DNA of 64,000 bases from Alentia gelatinosa (GCA_950022655.1 OX465583.1:16081298-16145297); one strand, 5' to 3'. Shown: positions 36,621-47,960, counted from the first letter of the stretch. Numbers and translations: made by a program. The notes: generated from the sequence alone by a model not told the origin.

Positions 36621-37073
36621 TGTGACGTCAGTGTCAGACTGTGAGGAGACGGGAAGCGGGAGGGGGTCGGAGCGTGTGGTAGCGTCCTGCCCCCAGGTAC
36701 GACCGCGCCATCTGGCGGAACGCGGTCCCGGCACACACCTGGCGTTCACCTAGAGGTGATGAACGCCGTCGTCCTGCACGTGACGTCACACCGCTGGTAC
36801 CTACCTCCCAGCAACCAAAGCTCCCGGCGCTCTTGTGTGCGTGTGAGTGTGTGAGTATACGGTGCCTCTGTTGGTGCTGGTGGGGGTGGGAGTGGGGCTT
36901 AGAGGTAGCGATGAGGGGTGTTAAAAGAGAATTACTGATTGGATGATGCTGATTGGGGCAGAGCTCTACAAAATACCCTTTGTCAATAGGTATCAAATGG
37001 TGGATGGATGTGTGTGTGTAGATGGTGACTAACGGTTCTCTCTGTTGTAGGCCAGCACGCATGCCCAAATGGT
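36621..37073. other. GC-richer non-coding DNA
   Basis: Includes the CTCF-like site, TGACGTCA (36781-36788) and GGTGCTGGTGGGGGTGGGAG. The 144-codon minus frame overlapping it is not convincing. Confidence 0.4.
36705..36718 (+). promoter_or_regulatory. CTCF-like motif GCGCCATCTGGCGG
   Basis: An exact 14-bp match, in opposite orientation, to 49875-49888. It lies in a small GC-rich island (36640-36830) next to the 97-bp repeat array. The GCGCCAYCT core resembles bilaterian CTCF sites. Confidence 0.3.
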
Positions 37074-37468
37074 TACTGGAGAACGCGACCCGAAACGAAT
37101 TCGACCCGTAGTTGTCAGGAGAGCTCGACCCGTATTGGAGAAATCGATTGGAGAACTCGACCCGTTTCAGATAGGGTTAGGGTTAAGGTTAAGGTTAGGG
37201 ATAGGAATAGGGTTAGGGATAGGAATAGGGTTAGGGATAGGAATAGGGTTAGGGATAGTGTTAGGTATAGGGTTAGGGAAAGGGTTTTCTATTTTCTTCA
37301 CCAGAGATCTAGAAGACCAAATTTGAAGCCAAGATAACATACCTATTACTCAGTATAGTATTTATCCACAGTTGAGACACTTAAATTGAGAAGATTTAAA
37401 ACGGGTCGAGTTCGTTACGGGTCGAGTTTTTTACGGGTCGAGTTCGTTACGGGTCGAGTTCTCCAGTA
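37074..37468. mobile_element. 395-bp inverted-repeat element enclosing TTAGGG-like repeats
   Basis: The left arm starts TACTGGAGAAC and carries four CGACCCG words. The right arm carries four CGGGTCGAG words and ends GTTCTCCAGTA. Between them, 37170-37286 is a tandem array of GGGTTAGGGATAGGAATA-type repeats with several TTAGGG hexamers. Outside lie GCCCAAATGG and GCCCAGATTG, which might be a decayed target duplication. No coding frame beyond a repeat-derived one. Confidence 0.7.
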
Positions 37469-37889
37469 TTCGCCCAGATTGCTGTTAGTTGCTGTTGGTT
37501 GATTGTGCATAACGCCGTACTCCTTCTTATATCCAAGATTATTCCTTAGATGGTGAATATCCAACTGGTGCCCTCTGATTAGATGACTAGTGGTATATGA
37601 GCTGTGAGAAAAGAGAATACTCTCTTGTGTTCTTCCTGTAAGATTAACAGACCCGCGAGCTGAATAGATGTTAAGCAGTTTGTGTAAAATCCCGGAACCG
37701 GTACCTGAGTCCCATCAAACCATTGCTGACATGTTTACGTCTTGCTATCTGTTCAACAACATGACCTACATTAGACAAGTCTGTTTGAAAGGCGTTACAT
37801 AACAAAGCCGAAACGGCATCGATATGTTGAGAAATATTGGTTGGTTGTGTTTTACGCCGTAGCAACTGTCATGATCATATCATGACGAG

Positions 37890-38246
37890 ATAGGGAGCCA
37901 AAGTGAACCCGCTGAAACCATAGATACCCACATACAAAACACCATTTCCGGTGGCCAGTAAGAACGAGGCTTAGTGCTAAAGCTATGGGGGCTTGAGGCT
38001 AGACTTATGTTTTTGGTCTCGTTTGTTACTTTTTGAAGTGAAGTTTATAACTATCGTCTCTGAATAACTTTGTTTCAAAACTACGATGACAGTTGTTAAG
38101 TTTATTAAAAATTTGGATCTAAAAGATTGGAGAATGACACATATAATCTTGAACCTACATAGTCTAAGTACTGAGCGCCTATACCCGGAAATAATATTTT
38201 GTGACCGGCTATCTGTGGTTGCAGCGGGTTCACTTTGGCTCCCTAT
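37890..38246. mobile_element. MITE with 35-bp terminal inverted repeats
   Basis: ATAGGGAGCCAAAGTGAACC at 37890 continues to about 37923 and is repeated inverted ending GGTTCACTTTGGCTCCCTAT at 38246, with about two mismatches in 35. The interior of about 290 bp has no transposase frame. Its right end is next to the minus-strand SINE at 38255. Confidence 0.7.
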
Positions 38247-38254
38247 TGTATTTC

Positions 38255-38364
38255 TGAGATGAGGATGCAGGAAGCAGGAAACACAGTGTCACGGATGAGC
38301 CTCGAACCACAGACCTTGTGATCCGGTGGTCAGTGTGCTACAGACTGAGTTATCCAACCACACT
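38255..38364 (-). mobile_element. tRNA-derived SINE head, minus strand
   Basis: Read on the minus strand, GGATAACTCAGTCTGTAGC (about 38355-38337) is an A box and GTGGTTCGAGGCTC (about 38311-38298) a B box, with tRNA-like spacing. The sequence then continues CATCCGTGACA into a short non-tRNA tail. This resembles Lys-like tRNA-derived SINEs of invertebrates. It abuts the right end of the inverted-repeat element at 37890-38246, so one may have inserted next to or into the other. Confidence 0.65.
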
Positions 38365-38394
38365 TACACATATAGGCCTACGTGTTTGGTCTCA

Positions 38395-38760
38395 GTATGT
38401 CGTTGTGGTCTGAGTATGTCTGTACCATGGTCATATGTATATCGATAACAGATCTGTGTTGTGAGCATGTAACTTCACATGTATATCGATAACAAATCTG
38501 TATTATGAGCATGTAACTTAACATTTATATCGATTACAAATCTGTGTTGTGAGCGTGTCTGTACCATAGCCACAGGTATATCGATAATAGATCTGTGTTG
38601 TGAGCATACCATAGTCACAGGTATGACATTAACAGATCTCGGTTGTGGGCATGCATGTGCCATAGTCACATGTATGTCAATAAGAAATCTGTGTTGTAGG
38701 AATGTCTTTACCCCTTAGGCACGTGTATGTATACAACAAATCTGTGTTCTGGGCAGATGT
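38395..38760. repeat. Degenerate 60-bp array (TATCGATAACAGATCTGTGTTG)
   Basis: About six copies contain GTATATCGATAACA, ATCTGTGTTGTGAGCATG and GTACCATAGTCACA. Related units reappear at 39470-39660. Confidence 0.8.
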
Positions 38761-38763
38761 GTG

Positions 38764-38917
38764 GGAATAGAGGGAAACTATGTCCCGGTCAGAGAAAGTC
38801 ATAGTTACGAGGCTTCGAAAAATTACTGCACAAGGCGATGGCTGCAGGCATTAATTTTTCAGAGCCTTACTGAGTAACTTTGACTTTCTCTCTCCGGAAA
38901 CTTTGTTTTCCTATTCC
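38764..38917. mobile_element. 154-bp fold-back element
   Basis: The halves pair imperfectly end to end: GGAATAG/CTATTCC outside, then GAGAAAGTCA/TGACTTTCTC, AGTTAC/GTAACT, GAGGCTTC/GAGCCTTA-like and GAAAAATTA/TTAATTTTTC inside. The loop is CACAAGGCGATGGC. It abuts the 62-bp repeat array at 38395-38760. Non-coding. Confidence 0.6.
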
Positions 38918-39469
38918 TATATACCTTCAAAGGTGGTTTAATAACAATAAATAGCGTTATTTGCTTACCCGCCATCAAACACGAAGCCAGATCCAACCTT
39001 TGAATATCGAGTAACTTGACACTCTATGTTTTCTCCCCACTTTGCTTTTCATATGAATTTCGTAAGAGACGATTTGTTTGTCTAAACGTCAACCTTGGGT
39101 AGTACAGGTCAGCCTTCGGTAGTAAACGCTAGCCTTTGGGTAGTGTTATTCCACCCCCATAGCATGGTGTAACTACAGAGTGTTCTGCCATAGGTATAGG
39201 AAAAGAGGATGCAAGCACAGAGCATAATGAGTTAGCATTACGCTATTCTTTCTTCTTGACTGCTCCAGTCCAGTATCCGTGAGCAACATTGTATTTGTCC
39301 TGTCCCATATTAACTGCCTTTGCCCTTTCTGTCTGCATTTGTCCTGTATGTTGTACATGTATATAAATGTGTTATGGACCTCGCAAGGACGAACGCTCGA
39401 GACCTGGGTGATTGTAATGTCTTTTTTCTGTAAAATAAACAAAATCTGTATGATAGACATATATTTGTT

Positions 39470-39660
39470 GATAACAAATTTGTATTTTGTGCATATCTGC
39501 ACGATAGTCAGAATTATGTCAATAGCAAAGCTGTATTGTGAGCATGTCTGTACCATAGTCTCATGTATGTCTGCAACCGATCTGTGTTGTGGGGATATAT
39601 ATGTGCTATATTCACATGTACATCGTCAGCTGATATATATGTTGTGAGCATGTCTGTACG
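39470..39660. repeat. Second block of the 60-bp array
   Basis: Three units (GATAACAAATTTGTATT, TGTGAGCATGTCTGTACCATAGTC, GATCTGTGTTGTGGGGATATAT) match 38395-38760. The block between holds the fold-back element at 38764-38917 and unremarkable AT-rich DNA. Confidence 0.7.
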
Positions 39661-40074
39661 CCTGAGTGTTCTGACAGAGACTTGTCTGGTCTTGTCTATT
39701 AGAGTTGCGTGTATGCCATATAAACCTCGCGTCTAATACATGATTGAACAGAGTGAAATCCAAGCTCCAGACTAGCGAAAGTTTGCGAGGGTTGTAGTCA
39801 GAATAGAGGGAAGCCTAGGCGATGGTAGGAAGAGCAGATGGTGACAGTAGGTGGCACTTAGATTGGGTAGCAATAAGTGATAAATATACATCGTTGTCAT
39901 GTTCAATGGAAGAGCGGAGTGTGCATACTTTTTTGTTCAGCAACCTGCGGCATTGGATGAACTGACTGTCACTCTCCCAACAGAGATGTCATACCATCAG
40001 TAAGCTCGAACACCTTAAAGAATCTGATAGGATACTGCAATATTGTGGATCTGCAAAAAAAGGTGTGAACCGTT

Positions 40075-40660
40075 CACACCACAAATATCACACAATACAC
40101 TACCCACACATACCACACACACTACACTACACACCCGCACATATCACACAACATACTACACACAGACCACACCACACTTCACACACACCACTACACGCAT
40201 ACCATACAAATACCACTCACACACACACAATGTACAACTCACACACGATACACACACACCGCACATACACATATATACCACACACACATACCGCGCATAC
40301 ACCATACATACCACTCACACACATACTATCAAGAGACGTCACGAGTTTGAGTCTGAGTTTATTTATGCCACGCATAAGCTCAAACTCAAACGAGTGGCGT
40401 CTAGATTTTATCCTACCCCGTTTCCATATTTTTTCAGTATCAGAAAGTAGTGGCATAAACAACACTTTATGTCACACCCGTGAAATAAACAAATCCCATG
40501 TTAAGCCTATGGCGTTTTTTATTAGGGGTAGGATAAACCACATATACACACCACTCATACGCCACGCCTAAACATACCACTCACAGACACACTACACACC
40601 ACACTCCCACTCCCACTCACCACACACACATACACACACCACTCTAATTACTCACACAGA
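40075..40660. repeat. CA-rich low-complexity array (ACACACC/CATACCAC)
   Basis: Imperfect CACACA, CATACCAC and CACTCAC words, interrupted by the family A element at 40330-40536. Frames through it are His/Thr-rich by-products. Confidence 0.9.
40330..40536 (+). mobile_element. Fold-back element, family A, inserted in CA-rich DNA
   Basis: Starts AAGAGACGTCACGAG and ends GGGGTAGGATAA. The first 80 bp form a hairpin (GACGTCACGAGTTTGAG against CTCAAACGAGTGGCGTC) and the rest runs from TTATCCTACCCC at about 40407 to the inverted end. The flanks on both sides are the same CACAC-rich low-complexity DNA, so the element sits inside that array. It lacks the long apex seen in other copies. Confidence 0.75.
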
Positions 40661-41289
40661 TGATTATCTAATTTTAGAAAAGCTTCCCTTGCCTCGTGTT
40701 TAGAGATCAAAGAGTATCCACTTTAACTCTGCCCAACAGGCGGTCAGGCGAACGTAAACGATATAGAGGTAAATGCTTTAATAAGTTCCTGATCTTCGTG
40801 TTGAGGCTCTGTGTACCTAACAACGGTAGGTGCTAGTACACGTGTGTTGTAAGTCCAAACACAACACGACATACCAGTTCTAGCTCTAAATAAAACACAT
40901 TACATATTAGTGTCAAGTCAATAAACGAGAAAGAATATTACTAATTGCCTTGCAACTATTATAAATATGATCAGATATACAACTATGTTTTGTTTAAATA
41001 TTCCATACTCTGTTATCGAAATATTCCTAAATATTGTATTTGCTGTTGATCCGTCATTGGATTTTGTAGGAAAGTCTTGTAGTTTTAACACAAAGTATGT
41101 CTGATTTGAATGGTTTGACTTTAATGATGAGATGGTAAATACAAAGTGAATAAAATATAACCAACATCAGCCTAAGTACGCTTTTCTCAGGTCTATATTC
41201 AAGTGTTCTTTGCCAGTGGCCTCCTATAAAGGGCCCTGGAATATATGTGTGCACCTTTTCATTCTAATGGGAGAATTCATGTTGCAACG

Positions 41290-41482
41290 CATATATTTGT
41301 CATCTCACTCTATTTCTCCTTCATTCACCCTCACTAAGCACTATCGCACTCCCTCACCATATATCTGACACTGTCTCTTACTCTACCACACCCTCACATC
41401 CTATCTTACACTCACTCTAACACTATTCCATCATCATTCTCTCATCCTATCTGACACTGTCTCTTACCCTATCTCACCCTCA

Positions 41483-41518
<36 letters not shown>

Positions 41519-41937
41519 CTTTCTCTCTCTCTCATGCTATATCACTCTGACACTGGTAACCTATCTCACCCTTACTCTTTCATTCCGTCTTACACTCCCT
41601 GTTACCCTATCTGGCTTTCTCATTCTGTTTTCCACTTTCTGTTATCCTATATCACCCTCACCCTCTCATCCTATATTACACTCTCTATAACCATATCTCA
41701 CATCACACTATATCATGCTGTCCCACCCTCGCTCTCTTACCCTATCTTACCCTCACTCTCTACTCCTATCTTACACTCTCTATTACCATATCTCACCTAC
41801 TCTGTTGCCCTATCTGATCCTCACTCTTTAACCCTGTCCTACACTCTCTCTTACTCTATCCGTTCCTCACTCTCTCTATCTTACACTCTCTTTTATCCCA
41901 TCACACCCTGATCCTCTCATCCTATCCTACACACACA

Positions 41938-41992
<55 letters not shown>

Positions 41993-42110
41993 CCTATCTC
42001 ACGCATATGTTCTCTCCTCTTCTCTTTTGATATCCTACTCACGCACTCTCGTCTCTATCTTCTCTCTCCATGTCTCTCTCTATCTCACACACTTAAAGTC
42101 TCTCCACACA
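41290..42110. repeat. CT-rich low-complexity DNA with a long (TC)n run
   Basis: CTATCTYACACTCTC words throughout, a shorter TC run near 41477-41532 and an almost pure (TC) run at 41938-41989. Polypyrimidine on the plus strand, which could form triplex (H-DNA). Confidence 0.9.
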
Positions 42111-42939
42111 ATGTTTGTTTGACATCCTTTCTTACTTCTATACTATTATACCTGTGTCAGACCAATTCGACCAAAACCGAGCTTTCTGACATTCTCTCTT
42201 TGTCTCCACACTCTCTGTTTCTACCTCTCTGCGGGAGGTGCAGCACTGGCAGAAGCAGGTGTAGAACTGGCTGAGTCACTGTCTGACCAGTGGTCTGTAA
42301 ACACCGTGTCATTCTAGATCCGGCATGATATTACAGTCTTAGGTTCCGCGAGCCTTAACCCAGTTCAACATGTTGGTATCATATATCCTCATATTCACTA
42401 ATAATAAAACACCTAACCCATACAACTCTGATATACAGGATGCTGATGATACCGTATGTCAATAATTTGGAATATTCCGGTTGGTGTTTTCGTTTTCGAA
42501 ATGTGTCGTGGTTAATTTAGATACACATGAAGATAAGTACATTACGAAGCGTTCTTGGTTGCCGTTCTCCGTACAGAAAGGGTTAACAGTCGCAGAGCTG
42601 AAACAAAGACAAGCTTAGCCGGCTATTGGCGGGGCCGCGTGGTCGGCTGGGTGTTGAGGCTATTTGCGCATTGCGTGCTGGTGGGGATTCAGGCTATTTG
42701 CGCAATACGCATCCATTACAGGATCTGTTTAGTATACGCGTCTGTGTACGTGTGTGTGTTGTAGACTGGTCTCTTAATACCACCAGTGACTTGGTCCTCG
42801 TCCAGTTGTTCCCAGTCCTCTCGCTGTTGACATAACTACGAACTAATCAGGTGAACAAGAGACTCAGTGGTAACAGTGAACACGAGGGTCAATCCTACTG
42901 CTGTGAGGATGGTGCATATATATATTGACTGGGTTTTAC
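42111..42939. other. Non-coding DNA
   Basis: GATTCAGGCTATTTGCGCAA echoes AGGCTATTTGCGCATTGCG about 30 bp earlier (42657-42707). AGAAAGGGTTAACAGTC (42578) and GGAAAGGGTTAACAGCC (43218) are direct copies of a TTAA-containing word. No gene. Confidence 0.4.
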
Positions 42940-43659
42940 AGCCCCCCCCCCCCCCCCACCTCCCGCCCGGTCAGTGCGGTGCCCCCCCCCCCCCCAACAC
43001 ACACCTACAATGTGCTCCATTCTCCGTAGAGCTCTGTAATCGGATTCTCTATCGACTTACCTCCCCCCCTCCTCTTTACACATATTTCTCCAGTGTAGCA
43101 CGTGAGATCCTCTTAGAGCCAGTCGCTGTTCGATTCTATCTGAAATCACCCACCCGAAATAAGTCTAGATTATACACGTGATGTGGCGTGGCAGTCATAT
43201 GTAGCTCGACACCTGGAGCACCTCGCAGGAAAGGGTTAACAGCCTAATCAACACAGATCAGGTTTTACTCGGTTTCCTACTCGTGGATTTTTTTTTATCA
43301 TGGAGCGTTTCGATCATTTAATGGATCTATGCATTTAATTACTGCTTTTATAGACGTTGCTCGTGGTTGGTTACTAGGTAAGCCTACTTGACTTGATAAT
43401 TATTCATGTAAAAGTTACTTCTTTACTAGCATTAGGTTGGTAAATATGTATTACTGCTATAAGAATACTTTTGCAGGGTAGTAACCATGACACTTGCACT
43501 ATATTTATTTCACTGCTACAGGAGTATATTTGTAGAGTAGTGATAATGACAGTTGGGCTACATGTATTTTGCTGCTACATCAGTGTTTTGTAGGGTAGTA
43601 ATAATAGCGATAGGATTATGTGCATTTAGATTAGATATTGACTGTGGCTATGTGTGGTA

Positions 43660-43905
43660 ATCGATTTTATTCCACCCCTGGTATTTCCCCCATAGACTTT
43701 ATTTTGGAATATTGTGAAAAAATACTCGATGGCCAAAAAACATCAGCCGATCAATCAATAATAATATAGTGGAGATAACATCTCAACTGCACTTGATCCG
43801 TAGCCGCTGAAAACACACCAATCATTTTGGTTTCTGACGTAATCTCACTCGGCTTTGCCTCATGCGATTAATTCATAACTCAAACTCATGGAATATTTTC
43901 ATAAT
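43660..43905 (-). mobile_element. Degenerate family A element
   Basis: Starts TTTTATTCCACCCCTG, a decayed form of TTATCCTACCCC, contains TTTGGAATATTGTGA like the better copies, and has a hairpin apex AATC-TCACTCGGCTTTGCCTCATG-CGATT at 43841-43869. No intact second end is seen. Confidence 0.45.
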
Positions 43906-46665
43906 CTTGACGGTCACGTTGAGCACTACTTGTGACTGGTTTCTTACAAATACACCATATATACATTACAACCCGCACTCTCTCCCACCAGCAGGCGCGC
44001 CGGGCGTCTCGCGTTCCTTCCGTCCGGCTGAACATTTCACACAAATGTCGTCTGCTACCTCAGGTCACGTGCACTCCGCGCGTGGAGCCTCGCTTTGAGT
44101 CGCTGCTTGTTCCTGAAGGTTGCCGTAGATAATAATATCCATAATTAGGTGTCGTAATGTGGCCAGCAAAGGGTCCTCTCGGGTGTGACAGAATTGCATT
44201 GTGGGCATTGCTGCGAACGCCGAATATGTCTCTATTGGAGATGTAGCTCATGTATGTGAAATTATTCTGACTTAATCCAATTACCTCACACGTACACACA
44301 GCCCACAGAGCCAGGACTGTGCGGCGTTTTTAACTCCAGGTCTTATTCAGGATTATATTCAAGGCGTTCTTGTGAAGCATCCTAGTCGACAATGTGCAAA
44401 ACTAGATTATTGTTCTCTACTTAAGCCATCTACGCAGGCCTTTGAGCGCTGTGGTAGTATGTAGAGTAGTTGCTACTAAAGTAATAACACTAAAACTAAA
44501 TGCACAAAAACTACGAAAAACTCAGGTGTGTTTCTGTAAAAAACATGCAAAATTTTATTAGCATTCAAATCTGTTAAAAATGCTCATGGAATAATAAAAT
44601 GACCAGAATATCTCAAACACCAAAAAACAGAAGAAATGGCTCAATCACAAAAAACACACATGCTTTCGGGTCGTCTTAAAAAGTACTAGACTTAAGGGTA
44701 TTGTTTTATAAATACAATGTGTGGCCGGTGGCGGACTGAGCGAGCACCAGCTTTGTGCACCTAGCACGGCCGTAACAACCATGTAGTCAGTACTCGATAC
44801 ACTCAATATAATAATCATCATAATCATAATAATAATAATACAGACTCATGAACGTCGAAACGCTGGACTCGTTGGCCATTAAAGCTTCTCAAAAAGCACC
44901 TGCATCGGTAACATTCTAAACGGGGTGGGAAAAAATATATATGTATGAAAAGAAAGAGTGATAAGTTAAGAGCTGATGACTGGGGTTGGTAGAAGTGTGT
45001 TTACTGAGACATGGCTTTCTAGCAGGCTATTGAAGCACCACTGGCGTGGTGGAATAGAACTCACCACCCTCGCTACATGGTGGACTAGGGTCCACTCTGT
45101 CGCCAAGGTGGCTGCACCCAGTCGAACATAGAAATGGGTGATTGACTGACACACAAAATACATCAGTAGCATTAGAGTCATGGCACTCACCGAGCAGTGG
45201 TCCACAAAACGTGTCACGGAGCGTTAATAATATCATGGTAGGTTTTCTTCTTTTTCTGAACATGAAAGTTATCGGTACTTTGACATTAATGGACTATTTT
45301 ACTCGGATAATGATCTAGCGTAGTGTTTTTTTAGATTAGATATATGCATAATTGTGGCATTTGCTACTGTGCATTTCATATGTAGCGGTCAGAGACAAAA
45401 GTGTGGAACACTATAATAATATAGACACATTTCACCAGCATATCTGTCGTCTTTTCCTTAAATAAAAGATTTCTTATATATATATATAGCTCTTGCAGCA
45501 ACATGGAATAATTGGAAAACCTGTATAAGTCATTCCCTCTCTAACCCTCAAAGGAGGCGAATCCAAACTTCAAAGTTAAATTTGTACAATATTTCTCCTA
45601 GAAAAACTCATCAAATTCTTATCCATTTACTAGTTCTTTCCATTTAAAATTATTGAAACCACAATTCATAAATCGCACAGGGTACTGACATAGGGAAAGA
45701 ACTGCCATTATTTTTTAAACACTATTTTTGTCCGAAAAAGTGTCCCCTTTTGTGAGGGGAATTTTGTCGAATGTTGAGGTATGACAAGTGGCGTGTTGGC
45801 ACGTGGAGTGGTGGCGACAACGGAATAAAACTCACATTTCTCCACATACCGCCCCCGATTAGCCACAAACCGACACCGATTTCCGCCGATTTCTCCGTAT
45901 TTTCTGTGTAATCTTTACCAGGGTGTCCTGGTGCCGAGACATAAAAACACTGAGAAACCCGAGAATATCGCGTTGGTCGTCAAACAGGGGGCGGTAGTTT
46001 AAGCAACACTGGTTAAAATAACTCTTTGTCCTTCCCATAACACTGACCAGTACAGTAGGACACCTTAGGGAGCCCAGACACACCACCCTGTGGTAACTTA
46101 TTTACAGATTTCTCTTAGCTTGTGACACATCCACCAAAGCGTTGCCATTTCACAGTTTCTCCTCTTTGCCAATTCATTTTTCTTCAGATCTCTGGGGTTT
46201 TAGTGGGTTTTTTCGAACAATTCATTTCAAATCTAGTATACGTTTGTAGAATCGCGCTCTAGTGTAAATATCTCATTTTTCAAGTGATATTTCCTCTTCT
46301 TTGTCAATAAAAATAGACATCAATTTACAATTTGCTTGTCAACATTTTCACATAATTGGTTTTCCTTCTTGGATGTGTATAAGGGAAAAGAGATCGCGGT
46401 AAGTGTTTATTTTTTTTCACACAAACAATCCGCCTAGTCCTTCTTCAGATGCAAATGATGCGAAAATCGAACTCAAAGGAGACACTGTAGAATAAGGACA
46501 AAATACTGGGCTAAAAGTATGATGCGAATCAACAAACTACAATTGAATTAAGTGTTTAGACTAAGCGTCAACCTAGTAAAATGCACCAACTACAGCGTTG
46601 TGAATACAACCTTCACGACAACTCAAAGTGTACCCAGTCACCTGGTAGTTCATCCTCCTCCTCAC
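43906..46665. other. Non-coding DNA
   Basis: AT-rich. An (AAT)n/(ATC)n stretch lies at 44813-44840 and (TA)n at 45476-45488. ACAGTAGGACACC at 46052 resembles a mariner-type end but has no partner in view. No gene identified. Confidence 0.45.
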
Positions 46666-46711
46666 GAAGCTCCCAGCAGAGACTCTGAGCGGAATCTCTG
46701 CTGGGAGCTTC
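46666..46711. other. Perfect 17-bp hairpin
   Basis: GAAGCTCCCAGCAGAGA (46666-46682) pairs perfectly with TCTCTGCTGGGAGCTTC (46695-46711) around a 12-nt loop. It stands in non-repetitive AT-rich DNA. The stem is shorter than a usual miRNA precursor, and the function is unknown. Confidence 0.7.
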
Positions 46712-47339
46712 CAGTCTGCAGATAGGTTCACATACATGATTGTTTACTAGCAACATGACACACAAACTTAGGCGAGCAGAGCAATCTCAACGCGAAGAGG
46801 TTTTTTTTTCAGCTTTTTTTTTTCACGTATTTTTTTTTTTACTTCCTATCCTGGTATCTAAAGAGTGAGAGATTTGTTGAGACTGGCACATCTTGGTAGG
46901 TACCACAAGGAGATGGGAGAAGCCCATACTGACACAAGAGACAGTGACCTTGCCTCGGCGGGGGGAGAGCGTCCCAGTCCTCTCGGCTATACAGTGGCAG
47001 TGGCAAAGAACCAGCATGTAGGGAGAGAGAGGGTAGCAGAGGATGGTCTGCTAACCCGCTCTCCTTCCCACCAGTGCACACGACACCCCCTGCACTGCCG
47101 CCTTCAGAGACCAGTGAATGTACGCAGGCAGCAGCAGCGGCGGCGGCGGCAGTAAAGGCAGCAGTGGCAGACAGGGTGGCAGACACTGGCAGAACCCATC
47201 ACACACTCTACAAACGGGCCTCCTCTCTAAACTCGTTTTCTTTTCTTCTTCAGACACCATCACATTTTCAAGCATGCGTTAATTACTTCACTCACCATAA
47301 TCCTCATCACAGAATACTCCACCCGATCCTTTGTCTAGA
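46712..47339. other. Non-coding DNA with T runs and a GCA/GCG repeat
   Basis: Three T runs at 46801-46841 and a (CAG)/(CGG) trinucleotide patch at 47129-47165 that would read as polyalanine. I do not call a gene on this alone. Confidence 0.4.
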
Positions 47340-47960
47340 ATATATCTGTGGACTCCCATCTATGTCACCCCAGTCTCGCTTTCATATGCGACACCCGCAC
47401 CCCAGCCTCGCTCCCGTAAACATGACCCACAACCCAGCCTCATTCTCATATACATCTCCCGCACCTCAGCCTTGCTTCCAAATACATCACCTGCACCCCA
47501 GCCTCTTTTTCCTCTACATCACCCTCAGCCCAGCCTCACTGTCATATATACATCACCTGCGTTTCAGCCTCACTCCTATATACATCACCCGCACCCCAGC
47601 CACGCTCTCATATACACCACTTGCACCCTAGCCTCACTTTCCATTGCCTACACTCCTGCCTCACTCACATATACACCACCTGCACCACTTGCAACCCAGC
47701 ATCAAGCCCTTATACACTACCCACACCCCAGTCTCATGTCCATATATATACGACCTACATCCCAGTCTCATGCCCATATACATCACTTGCACCCTGTCCT
47801 CACTCCCACATACAACACCAGCACCCCAACCTTGCTCACATATATAACACCTGCACTCTAGCCTCACTCCCATATACATCACCCACAACCAAGCTTCACT
47901 TTCCCTAGCCTCTTTCCCATACAACAGCCGCACCCCAGCCTCAATCTCATCAACCTCAAC
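47340..47960. repeat. Degenerate 31-33 bp array (CCCAGCCTCACTCYCATATACATCAC)
   Basis: About 18 diverged copies of CACCTGCACCCCAGCCTCACT plus ATATACATCAC. All three plus frames stay open for long stretches because of the repeat, so none is called as a gene. Confidence 0.8.

Noticed and set aside
37170..37286. A chromosome end (telomere)
   Set aside because: TTAGGG copies are few, mixed with variants, and enclosed by inverted arms with ordinary DNA on both sides.
44400..44960. A retrotransposon 3' end
   Set aside because: Some words (CAGGCCTTTGAGCGCTGTGG, CTCATGAACGTCGAAACGC) look retroposon-like, but no tail, duplication or coding remnant supports it.
46666..46711. A miRNA gene
   Set aside because: The 17-bp stem with a 12-nt loop is too short for a canonical precursor, and the flanks do not extend the pairing. 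It is kept as an unexplained hairpin.
47074..47631. A 185-codon frame starting with a polyalanine tract
   Set aside because: The alanine tract comes from a CAG/CGG run and the rest from the 31-33 bp repeat; no conserved segment is visible.
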